The notes under the pieces: model-generated
What the model saw: the letters and a program-made list of their open reading frames with translations, nothing else
Database searches by the model: none
Told to the model about the DNA's origin: nothing
Program-made: the position numbers and the translations under genes
Source of the DNA: an uncultured Hyphomonadaceae bacterium
Lineage (GTDB): Bacteria > Pseudomonadota > Alphaproteobacteria > Caulobacterales > Hyphomonadaceae
Assembly: GCA_938049795.1 (NCBI GenBank)
Contig: CALLCD010000053.1
Span: 1-5,923, forward strand
DNA: 5,923 nt
Reading direction: 5' to 3'
Part shown: positions 1 to 5,691 of the stretch, one piece after another
Numbering within the stretch: the stretch's first letter is position 1
How the letters are laid out: every line of letters starts with the position of its first letter

Positions 1-141
1 ACCCGTGCAGTCTCAAGCTCAGAGCGACTCACGACCAGTGTGAATGGCGGCAAATCGCGGCATGAGTTCAGGCCCGTGGAAGATGGAACAGCAGTCAAAA
101 TACGAAGTGTCATTGCCTAAAAATCAGGACAACTATTCGAG
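1..141. repeat. Terminal direct repeat, left copy (end overlap of a circular molecule)
   Basis: These 141 bases are identical, in the same orientation, to the last 141 bases of the window (5783-5923), and the match stops at the window edges. An exact overlap at both ends of a contig is what a short-read assembler leaves when it closes a circle; 141 is also a common maximal k-mer length for such assemblers, which favours an assembly overlap over a biological repeat. The unique circle would be 5782 bp. This copy contains the first 37 codons of the minus-strand frame that starts at 113 and continues across the join to 5662. A genuine long direct repeat flanking a chromosomal segment, or a tandem array, would look the same. 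Confidence 0.95.
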
Positions 142-217
142 AAAATAATATGTTTCCATATGTTGCGATTTAAAAGTCCAACCGGAGCAGATGCCACGTC
201 CATATCATTGCAGTTAA
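142..217. other. AT-rich intergenic stretch downstream of the anchor-protein gene
   Basis: On the circle this is most of the 104-base gap between the stop of the anchor gene (218) and the start of the small frame at 113. It is AT-rich and holds two imperfect copies of a tccatat-n-ttgc-like string (155-166 and 199-211). I see no rho-independent terminator and no convincing promoter: a TTGGAC on the minus strand (176-181) has only a poor -10 match, at 15 bp spacing. No clear iteron array is present. Confidence 0.4.
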
Positions 218-859
218 TTAGACGACGCGCTTTATCTCGCCATAAGAACCTCTGACACTAAGGGTGACCTCAACATCTACATCGCTCCGATTGCGCCAGA
301 ACCAGCCATGCGTCCCATCAAATTCTGCAATTAAGTCTCCCGTGTCAGACACTTCTTTGCGGCCTTTTCTGTAACTCGTAGATTGGCCCGCTGTGCCATC
401 ACCGTGTAGGTCAGAATTCAGGTGGCCTTGGCTTACTGTCCACTCATAGGTGACCAGATCACTTTTGTTCATTTCAAGTTTTATTTCGGCGGCCTCGCCC
501 GGCTTCAGGATGATGACAACCTCATCTTGCCAGGCGTCAACCGACTCAGCCGTAGAGGCTGCTTCTGTAGGCACCTCAGTCTGTGCAATTGGCGGCGGTG
601 CACTGGCTGGTTGGGGGCTGGGTGTGGCTTCAGTTATCGCACTATCTATTGCGGCTTCTTCGGCCAATTGTTGTTTGATCTCTCCCATCTCAGTCAGGCC
701 GAGAACTTTCCCAATTCCAGTCGGATCGATGGCATATTCTGCAGGCAAGACAACGGTCACGAGCAAAGCGGCAGCAGTTGTAATTGCAATCGCAGTTGAG
801 CGGAGCAATTGTCCTGTTGTCGGAAGTTCAGCGCGTGTGGGCATATCTGTATTGTACAT
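218..859 (-). CDS. Transmembrane anchor protein, periplasmic, HupE-associated
   Basis: The 213-residue protein has a short N-terminal cytoplasmic segment, one hydrophobic helix at about residues 20-40, and then a conserved-looking stretch (YAIDPTGIG, about 42-50, into an Ala/Glu-rich helix ending near 77). A Pro/Ala/Thr-rich linker (about 79-105) leads to a C-terminal domain rich in predicted beta strand (about 112-213). That domain contains H146, H152 and the motif GTHGWFWRNRS (182-192), where D, E and H residues could bind metal. I recognise the N-terminal pattern as that of proteins annotated 'transmembrane anchor protein', which sit beside HupE/UreJ-type genes in proteobacterial metal-resistance regions. 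The start is well supported: a perfect AGGAGG (869-874, minus) lies 9 bases upstream and overlaps the stop codon of the preceding gene, so the two are probably translationally coupled. The molecular role is unknown; docking or metal handling next to the HupE-like protein is inference. Confidence 0.85.
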   Translation of the reverse strand: MYNTDMPTRAELPTTGQLLRSTAIAITTAAALLVTVVLPAEYAIDPTGIGKVLGLTEMGEIKQQLAEEAAIDSAITEATPSPQPASAPPPIAQTEVPTEAASTAESVDAWQDEVVIILKPGEAAEIKLEMNKSDLVTYEWTVSQGHLNSDLHGDGTAGQSTSYRKGRKEVSDTGDLIAEFDGTHGWFWRNRSDVDVEVTLSVRGSYGEIKRVV

Positions 860-868
860 ACCTATTGT

Positions 869-874
869 CCTCCT
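869..874 (-). promoter_or_regulatory. Strong ribosome binding site overlapping the upstream stop codon
   Basis: On the minus strand AGGAGG lies 9 bases before the ATG at 859-857. It overlaps the TAG stop (875-873) of the HupE-like gene. This fixes the anchor-gene start and implies coupled translation, hence similar synthesis of the two proteins. Confidence 0.8.
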
Positions 875-1613
875 AAGAGACGAAATAACCGGTGAGTTGA
901 TAACCGATAAGCATGAAGCCTGCTGCCATCATCACCATGTTTGCAGTGTATGCGTGTTTGAGAAAACTTGGTGTCTTGCGCCAGAAGCCCATGACGATCA
1001 GGATCGCACCGAGCGCGAGCAATTGCCCGACTTCAACACCGACATTGAAGGCGAGCAAGTTAGGTAGCAGTCCATCGGGTGAAATTTCATAATCGAGAAT
1101 TTTGGAAGACAAGCCAAACCCGTGACAGAAACCGAAGATCAGTGTCGCAGCTTTGGTGTTTGGCTGAACTCCAAACCATCGTTGGTACGCGCCCATATTG
1201 TCTAGGGCTTTATATACAATGGACAGGCCAATGATTGCATCAATCAGATAACTGTTAATGCCAAAATTGAAATAAACACCCGCCAGCATGGTCGTCGAAT
1301 GCCCGATGGCAAACAGGCTGACGTAAATGCCAATATCTTTCATCTTATAGAGGAAAAATATAACGCCGAGCAGGAAGAGGATGTGATCGTATCCAGTCAC
1401 CATATGCTTGGCCCCGAGATACAGGAATGCGATCAGGTTTACGCCAGTGATTTCTTGTATGTAGCCTTTGTCACCTTCGGCCACAGCGTGTGCAGATGCA
1501 TCACCTGCCAACAGGCAGACAGAGATAATCAACATGGCGAAGAATGTGAGCCGTAGTGCTATCCCACATCGCCAATTATTCGTTCTGGATAATGCGGCAC
1601 TCATCCTGATCAT
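873..1613 (-). CDS. HupE/UreJ family membrane protein (HupE_UreJ_2 type)
   Basis: The 246-residue protein is a polytopic inner-membrane protein. A basic N-terminus and hydrophobic segment (about 20-38) ending in DASA-H look like a cleavable signal peptide, which would leave the mature protein starting with His. About six further membrane segments follow. The family motifs are in order: GAKHMVTGYDHILFLLG (67-83; H70, D76, H77), FAIGHSTTML (101-110; H105), FGFCHGFGLSS (160-170; H164) and FNVGVEVGQLL (189-199; N190, E194, Q197). HupE/UreJ proteins are known or proposed nickel or cobalt permeases; this subgroup is mostly uncharacterised, so metal passage is likely but neither metal nor direction is known. 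It lies 29 bp after the DUF3147-type gene and is coupled to the anchor gene. The ATG at 1613 has a weak ribosome site; Met4 (1604) is a possible alternative but has no better one. Confidence 0.9.
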   Translation of the reverse strand: MIRMSAALSRTNNWRCGIALRLTFFAMLIISVCLLAGDASAHAVAEGDKGYIQEITGVNLIAFLYLGAKHMVTGYDHILFLLGVIFFLYKMKDIGIYVSLFAIGHSTTMLAGVYFNFGINSYLIDAIIGLSIVYKALDNMGAYQRWFGVQPNTKAATLIFGFCHGFGLSSKILDYEISPDGLLPNLLAFNVGVEVGQLLALGAILIVMGFWRKTPSFLKHAYTANMVMMAAGFMLIGYQLTGYFVS

Positions 1614-1642
1614 ACAGATCTACTTATTTGTTGCACCTACTA

Positions 1643-1999
1643 TCACTCAAACTTTATATCGAGCTGCGACGCAATCCAAATTGCGCAAAGATACAGCGCA
1701 ATCGTCATCAACAATGAGAGAGATAGAGCTGCCCAGAAGTTTACGCTTTTTTCCAAGAGCCAAGGAAACACAAGAAAGAACGGCAAGCTCGGCACAACAT
1801 ACCACAGCGTAGCACGTGAGTGAGCTGCGATTTGCCCCACATCTCCGACCGTATCGCGCCAAAGCCAGACAATCGCCAGAACGGATATCAGGGGAAGCGA
1901 GGCGATAAGGCCACCAAACCCCGGGTATCGCCGCGAGACCTCAGAAATGATTGCAATCAGAACACCTGATAAAGCAGCTTTGGCAATGAGATAGATCAA
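1643..1999 (-). CDS. DUF3147 / GlpM-like small membrane protein
   Basis: The 118-residue protein is almost wholly hydrophobic, with about four membrane helices (roughly 2-20, 28-47, 65-82, 88-111). The N-terminal SGVLIAIISEVSRR, the central GGLIASLPLISVLAIVWLW (29-47) and SLPFFLVFPWLL (71-82) match my memory of the DUF3147/GlpM-like family in pattern and full length. Family function is unknown. The start is a TTG (1999-1997): the protein begins like its family there, and a GGGAG ribosome site (2006-2010, minus) lies 6 bases upstream. It is 61 bp after merR and 29 bp before the HupE-like gene on the same strand, so it is likely cotranscribed with them. The gap to merR shows no terminator. Confidence 0.8.
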   Translation of the reverse strand: MIYLIAKAALSGVLIAIISEVSRRYPGFGGLIASLPLISVLAIVWLWRDTVGDVGQIAAHSRATLWYVVPSLPFFLVFPWLLEKSVNFWAALSLSLLMTIALYLCAIWIASQLDIKFE

Positions 2000-2005
2000 T
2001 TTTTT

Positions 2006-2010
2006 CTCCC
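2006..2010 (-). promoter_or_regulatory. Ribosome binding site supporting a TTG start
   Basis: GGGAG on the minus strand sits 6 bases (all A) before the TTG at 1999. No ATG lies at this position, so the site together with the family-like N-terminus supports a rare TTG start for the DUF3147-type gene, which may hold its expression low. Confidence 0.6.
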
Positions 2011-2060
2011 ACGTGTATCAAGCAGAGATTGTTGCTGACGGCAAAAGCTCATTGCGGGCG

Positions 2061-2501
2061 TCAGAAATCATTCGGGTGATGACCATTTGTGCAGGCTGCA
2101 TGATCCCCCAGCGTTTCCAATACCTTACAGTGCGAGACACGTCCGCCTGCACAGGCCGAAAGCATTCGCTCTAACTCAGCTTCCAGGGCCTCTAACTGGG
2201 CGAGGCGGCGGCGCACATCTGTCAGCTGACGCGTGGCAATTTCATCAACTTGGGCGCAGCTGTCGTTTGGCAGGGACTGAAGGTCGACAAGTTCGCGGAT
2301 TGACGGCATCGGGAAGCCCAGCGCGCGGGCGTGGCGGATGAAGTTCAGCTGCTCAATCGCAGTCGTCTCATAGACCCGCTGACCGCTTTCGGTCCGATCT
2401 GGTTCGGCCAAAAGCCCGACCGATTCATAGTATCGGATCGTCGTCACCTTCACACCCGTCTCGCGTGAGACAACGCCTATCGTTCGTTTTTTTGGCATCA
2501 C
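2061..2501 (-). CDS. MerR-family metal-responsive transcriptional regulator (ZntR/CadR/PbrR-like)
   Basis: The 146-residue protein has the MerR winged-helix DNA-binding domain at about 6-75 (GVVSRETGVKVTTIRYYESVGLL, with the typical TIRYYE at 21-26, then RVY and the FIRHARALGF segment). A long dimerisation helix follows (about 83-115) and then a metal-binding loop. Cys82 at the head of the helix, Cys117, His124 and Cys125 in the loop correspond to the ligands of the zinc sensor ZntR and related Cd/Pb sensors; a tail with H134, C137, H141 and H142 may add ligands. A divalent soft metal (Zn, Cd or Pb) is thus the likely signal, but the exact ion is not decided. Translation can begin at GTG (2501) or the adjacent ATG (2498); AAGAGG (2510-2515, minus) is 8 or 11 bases upstream. 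It is divergent from the methyltransferase-like gene and heads the leftward genes. Confidence 0.92.
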   Translation of the reverse strand: MMPKKRTIGVVSRETGVKVTTIRYYESVGLLAEPDRTESGQRVYETTAIEQLNFIRHARALGFPMPSIRELVDLQSLPNDSCAQVDEIATRQLTDVRRRLAQLEALEAELERMLSACAGGRVSHCKVLETLGDHAACTNGHHPNDF

Positions 2502-2513
2502 AAAAAAAACCTC

Positions 2514-2544
2514 TTGCCTCTACAGTCACTGTAGAGGTTACGCC
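2514..2544 (+). promoter_or_regulatory. MerR-type promoter with operator in a 19-bp spacer
   Basis: A -35 like TTGCCT (2514-2519) and a weak -10 like TACGCC (2539-2544) are 19 bp apart. The spacer holds most of a perfect palindrome: CCTCTACAGT (2517-2526), one central base, then its exact complement (2528-2537). Overlong spacers spanned by such a dyad are the signature of promoters that MerR proteins untwist when metal is bound. The orientation drives the plus-strand genes, with transcription expected to start near 2550 and a leader of roughly 28 bases. The ribosome site of merR (2510-2515) overlaps the -35, so a bound regulator could also affect merR expression. The half-site resembles the CTCTA-type operators of Zn/Cd/Pb sensors. 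Confidence 0.85.
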
Positions 2545-2578
2545 CAAATCACTAACATTCATATAGTGAGACCAAAAA

Positions 2579-3145
2579 ATGCCTGATCTGTACTCCTCCC
2601 TTGGATTTCTAAGCCTAGTGATGATCTTCAATGATTTGCTCACACTCCCATTTGGCATTCTGGCCAGCCGGGCATTCCGGACACGGGGCAAATTATCGCC
2701 CTTTCTTGCGGCGTGGTCCGGTGTTGCCATGCATGGGCATGCTCTGATGACCTTTGCAGCAGCGTGGCTTGATCGGGGGTCGCTTTATCCGGCCAATCCG
2801 CTCTCAATCGTAATTGGCGCCGGACTGATCATTGCGGGCGCATATGTCATCTATCTCGGGCGCAAGGCTTATGGCGACCAATCACGGGTTTATGGACTGA
2901 AAGAAGATGCGCTCATTACGAATGGGATTTATCAAAGATCACGTAACCCTCAGTATTTTGGCTATGGGGTGATGTTTGTCGGAGCCGCTCTCGGGCTTGG
3001 CTCTGGTATCTCGCTAATCTTTGTCGCTGTGTTTGGTCTAATGATACATGCAGGGGTCACACTGGTTGAAGAACCTCATCTTGAGCGCGTGTTTGGGGAA
3101 AGTTATAGGGACTACAAGTCCCGGGTCAGCCGCTATTTTGGCTAA
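2579..3145 (+). CDS. Isoprenylcysteine carboxyl methyltransferase-like membrane protein (CzcN/NccN-like)
   Basis: The 188-residue integral membrane protein has hydrophobic segments at about 6-30, 42-62, 73-94 and 126-160. The C-terminal half carries the ICMT/PEMT signature: GIYQRSRNPQYFGYG (116-130) and VEEPHLERVFGESYRDYKS (163-181), including the paired Glu164-Glu165 and the FGxxYxxY pattern that form the S-adenosylmethionine site in this fold. The usual Arg-His-Pro appears here as Arg-Asn-Pro (122-124). Bacterial members such as CzcN and NccN sit in cobalt/zinc/cadmium/nickel resistance operons, where their substrate is unknown. It is the first gene behind the MerR-type promoter, which supports metal induction. 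The ribosome site before the ATG is weak (GTGAG about 8 bases upstream). A methyltransferase reaction is family inference; the target is not known. Confidence 0.87.
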   Translation: MPDLYSSLGFLSLVMIFNDLLTLPFGILASRAFRTRGKLSPFLAAWSGVAMHGHALMTFAAAWLDRGSLYPANPLSIVIGAGLIIAGAYVIYLGRKAYGDQSRVYGLKEDALITNGIYQRSRNPQYFGYGVMFVGAALGLGSGISLIFVAVFGLMIHAGVTLVEEPHLERVFGESYRDYKSRVSRYFG

Positions 3146-3226
3146 GAATGAGCCATGCGAAAAGAAACCCGCAGGCCGCACCTCTACCACTTCCAATCAA
3201 TCACAAACGCCATATAAAGTCAGCAT
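3146..3226. other. Intergenic gap between methyltransferase-like and Cys-rich genes
   Basis: The 81-base gap contains no terminator-like hairpin. A TATAAA (3213-3218) lies just before the next ATG but lacks a good -35 and would leave almost no leader, so read-through from the MerR-type promoter is the simpler explanation for expression of the next gene. Confidence 0.35.
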
Positions 3227-3568
3227 ATGAACATCACATCAGACGCCATACGCCTTAGTCGGCTCATACTTGCGCTAGTCGTTATGGCTTTCGCATATGT
3301 ACCGTTGTCGTGCGCGGCAGCGTGCGACCATGCTTCTGGCGAGGAGAATTCTGCCGAGAAGCGCGCAGACATTTTTATACAACAAGACTTACCTTCTCAG
3401 GAACAGGCAATAGCCAAGACGGCCTGCGCGAGTTGCTGTGCCCAAGTATTCGTCGAATACATTTCAGAAGTCTCGCGTGTGAAAACGCATGTGAAGGTAC
3501 AGATTGATTTAGCCGAAACAGCAGGCGCGGCGCCGCCCGGTATGGTCTTCCGCCCTCCGATTGTCTGA
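3227..3568 (+). CDS. Small exported Cys-rich protein, possibly CzcI/DUF2946-like
   Basis: The 113-residue protein starts with a signal-peptide-like hydrophobic segment (about 12-30, ending VPLSCAAAC). The rest is soluble and carries two Cys clusters: Cys29 and Cys33-Asp-His35 near the mature N-terminus, and CASCC (67-71). It ends with PPGMVFRPPIV. This layout (signal peptide, Cys/His near the front, a CxxC-type pair in the middle, a proline-rich end) resembles CzcI and DUF2946-type proteins found just ahead of metal-efflux genes, but the sequence similarity I can judge by eye is low. A periplasmic metal-binding or regulatory role is inferred from the cysteines and from its position between a CzcN-like gene and a metal-type receptor. 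A lipoprotein is less likely, since Pro sits at -3 of Cys29. The ribosome site is weak. Confidence 0.7.
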   Translation: MNITSDAIRLSRLILALVVMAFAYVPLSCAAACDHASGEENSAEKRADIFIQQDLPSQEQAIAKTACASCCAQVFVEYISEVSRVKTHVKVQIDLAETAGAAPPGMVFRPPIV

Positions 3569-3581
3569 AGGCTTTACGCAA

Positions 3582-3599
3582 GAGCGCATCGAAGCGCTC
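3582..3599. repeat. Short inverted repeat upstream of the receptor gene
   Basis: GAGCGC and GCGCTC form a perfect 6-bp stem around a 6-base loop, 14 bases after the stop of the Cys-rich gene. No T-run follows, so it is not a standard rho-independent terminator. It might stabilise or attenuate the transcript ahead of the receptor gene, or be chance. Confidence 0.35.
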
Positions 3600-3636
3600 A
3601 TCACGTGTCTATACAATTTTCAGAGATCGAAATCCC

Positions 3637-5691
3637 ATGACTTTACCATACCGCTATAAAGCGTCCGCCCTTATTGTATCCAGTTTTGCCCTTTCAATCG
3701 GCCTCGCTTACGCAAGTCCGGAGCAGTCTCAAACTGAGCCCCCACATGACGACCACGTTGAGCATGGCGAGGCACATACCGAAGATGACCACGATGATGG
3801 TGAAGCTCATGATGAGCATGACCACAAAACGCTTGAGACTGTTATTGTAACGACCACGCGCTCCGGGCGGGCGGTGAATGATGAACCCGTGCGTGTTGAA
3901 GTAATCGGTCGCGAGGAGATTGAAGAGAAAGCCATTATGCGGCCTGGTAATATTGCGACACTGGTTGCAGAGACTGGCGGCGTGCGTGTGCAAACAACAT
4001 CACCCGCATTGGGCGCAGCCAATATTCGCCTTCAGGGGCTATATGGACGCTACACCCAGTTGCTCAATGATGGTTTGCCGCTTTTTGGCGGTCAGGCGGC
4101 ATCGATTGGGCTGCTCCAAATCCCGCCAACAGATCTGGCTCAGGTCGAAGTGATCAAAGGGTCTGCTTCATCCTTTTATGGCGGCTCGGCGCTGGGCGGC
4201 GTTATCAATTTGGTGTCCCGGCGTCCGGGAGATGAGGCAGCTGGGGAAGTGCTGCTCAATATCACCAGCGAGGACGGTCAGGACCTTACTGGCTATTTTG
4301 AAACGCCGCTGAATGACCAACTCGCTGTTTCGCTTACAGCCGGGGCACACCGCCAGACAGTGCAAGATTTCGACGGCGATGGCTGGATCGATATGCCCGC
4401 TTATGAGCGATTTGCGGCGCGTCCAAGACTGTTCTGGGATGGCGACGATGGTGCGTCGCTCTATGCCACACTGGGGGTCATGACGGAGGAGCGCGAGGGT
4501 GGAACGCTGCCTGGCCGTACTGTCCCGGATGGCAATCCGTTTGCACAAAATCAGGATACGACGCGTATTGATGGCGGGTTCATTGCTGAGCGCCCCGTCT
4601 CTGATACGATAACGTTCAACCTGCGTGGGTCGGCGATGGTTCAGGATCATGAGCATCGTTTTGGCCCTGTCACTGAAGAAGACCGACACGAAAGCTATCT
4701 CATCGAAACCTCGCTATCAGGTGATTTGGGGACGACCAACTGGATCATTGGCGCAGCCTTCCAGTCTGAAGACTACACTTCGGACACGTTCCCCGAATTT
4801 GATTATACCTATGATGTGCCCGGTGTGTTTGGTCAGATCGACTATGACTTGAGCGAAACGGTTTCAGTCTCACTTAGCGGACGCCTTGACGGCCATAGTG
4901 AGTTCGGCACCCAGTTCAGCCCGCGCGCCTCTATTCTTTATAAGCCCGGCGACTGGACCATTCGGGGCTCCTACGGCCAAGGCTTCTTTGCCCCAACACC
5001 TTTTGTCGAGGATATTGAAGCGGCCGGTCTTTCACGTCTCGCGCCCCTATCGGGCTTGCAGGAAGAGACGGCTGAAACCGCGTCTATTGATGTTGGCTAT
5101 CGCCGCGGATCGATCGAAACCAATGTCAGTGTGTTCGGGTCGAATGTAGACGGCGTGACTGAATTGGAAGCCTTCTCCTCTGTGCCGGGTGGCACGCTGG
5201 ACCGCGTCCAACTCATTAATGCACAGGGCGAGACGCAAATCCGTGGCTCTGAGCTATTGGTGCGATACTACTGGAACGATTTCAAATTAACCGGCAGCTA
5301 CCTCTATCTCGATGCCACAGAGGATGATCCGCTGGGGGGACGCCGCGAGATAGAACTCACCCCGCAGCATTCGGCTGGCTTTGTTGCCATGTGGGAACAG
5401 CATGGGCGCGGCCTGCTGGGCTTTGAAGCCTACTACACCGGAGAGCAACGCCTGGACGGTGATCCGTTCCGTGCAACAAGCGATCCTTATTGGCATCTTG
5501 GCTTCCTCGGCCAGATCACAGTGGGACGGGCCAGTTGGTTCATCAATGCTGAGAACCTGCTGGATGTGCGCCAGACGAAAGAAAATCCGCTTGTGCTCCC
5601 GGCGCGCGCACCTGATGGCCAGTGGACCACAGACATCTGGTCTCGCAATGATGGCTTCATCCTAAATGGCGGTGTCAGGATAAAGTTCTAA
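3637..5691 (+). CDS. TonB-dependent outer-membrane receptor with His-rich N-terminus
   Basis: The 684-residue protein has a signal peptide (about 1-26, LAYA before Ser). A linker at 37-63 contains eight His among many Asp/Glu, and a TonB-box-like ETVIVTTTRSGR (67-78) follows. The plug domain (about 80-195) includes IRLQGLYGRYTQLLNDGLPL and EVIKGSASSFYGGSALGGVINLVSRRPG-type segments; a 22-strand-type barrel fills the rest and ends in Phe684, as outer-membrane proteins do. Loops contain DFDGDGWID (244-252) and H338/H340. Such receptors import large or scarce ligands using TonB energy; the His-rich linker resembles that of zinc receptors such as ZnuD, so a metal or metal complex is the likely ligand. 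It follows the Cys-rich gene by 68 bp. CAGAGA upstream may serve as ribosome site; TACAAT (3612-3617) could be a -10 of an extra promoter but has no good -35. The frame is intact and of ordinary family length. Confidence 0.93.
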   Translation: MTLPYRYKASALIVSSFALSIGLAYASPEQSQTEPPHDDHVEHGEAHTEDDHDDGEAHDEHDHKTLETVIVTTTRSGRAVNDEPVRVEVIGREEIEEKAIMRPGNIATLVAETGGVRVQTTSPALGAANIRLQGLYGRYTQLLNDGLPLFGGQAASIGLLQIPPTDLAQVEVIKGSASSFYGGSALGGVINLVSRRPGDEAAGEVLLNITSEDGQDLTGYFETPLNDQLAVSLTAGAHRQTVQDFDGDGWIDMPAYERFAARPRLFWDGDDGASLYATLGVMTEEREGGTLPGRTVPDGNPFAQNQDTTRIDGGFIAERPVSDTITFNLRGSAMVQDHEHRFGPVTEEDRHESYLIETSLSGDLGTTNWIIGAAFQSEDYTSDTFPEFDYTYDVPGVFGQIDYDLSETVSVSLSGRLDGHSEFGTQFSPRASILYKPGDWTIRGSYGQGFFAPTPFVEDIEAAGLSRLAPLSGLQEETAETASIDVGYRRGSIETNVSVFGSNVDGVTELEAFSSVPGGTLDRVQLINAQGETQIRGSELLVRYYWNDFKLTGSYLYLDATEDDPLGGRREIELTPQHSAGFVAMWEQHGRGLLGFEAYYTGEQRLDGDPFRATSDPYWHLGFLGQITVGRASWFINAENLLDVRQTKENPLVLPARAPDGQWTTDIWSRNDGFILNGGVRIKF
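3745..3825 (+). other. His/Asp/Glu-rich metal-binding linker of the receptor
   Basis: Codons 37-63 of the receptor encode His at 37, 40, 43, 47, 52, 58, 61 and 63 amid Asp and Glu, between the signal peptide and the TonB box. In the mature protein this faces the periplasm. It may capture a divalent metal passing through the barrel or sense it. Confidence 0.75.

Noticed and set aside
1..141. Long terminal repeat of a mobile element or attachment sites
   Set aside because: The repeat ends exactly at the window edges, has no inverted termini and no adjacent recombinase or transposase, so an assembly end overlap explains it better.
142..217. Replication origin with iterons
   Set aside because: Only two imperfect short repeats in an AT-rich 76-base stretch; no array, no adjacent initiator gene, no DnaA-box cluster I could identify.
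450..1067. Plus-strand open frame of 205 codons
   Set aside because: It is antisense to the anchor gene and the end of the HupE-like gene, both of which have strong family motifs and a ribosome site. Its own translation has no recognisable domain, and the run of histidines in it is an antisense coincidence.
2502..2578. Defined minus-strand promoter for merR
   Set aside because: Possible hexamers (TTGGGC with TGTAGA at 17 bp inside the dyad) match the consensus too poorly to annotate, although autoregulation through the dyad is plausible.
2425..2730. Minus-strand open frame of 101 codons across the control region
   Set aside because: It runs through the operator and over the starts of both divergent genes. 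No family pattern and no plausible ribosome site.
4168..4689. Minus-strand open frame of 173 codons
   Set aside because: It lies wholly antisense to the receptor gene, whose frame carries clear plug and barrel motifs. The translation is Arg/Ile-rich shadow sequence without a domain.
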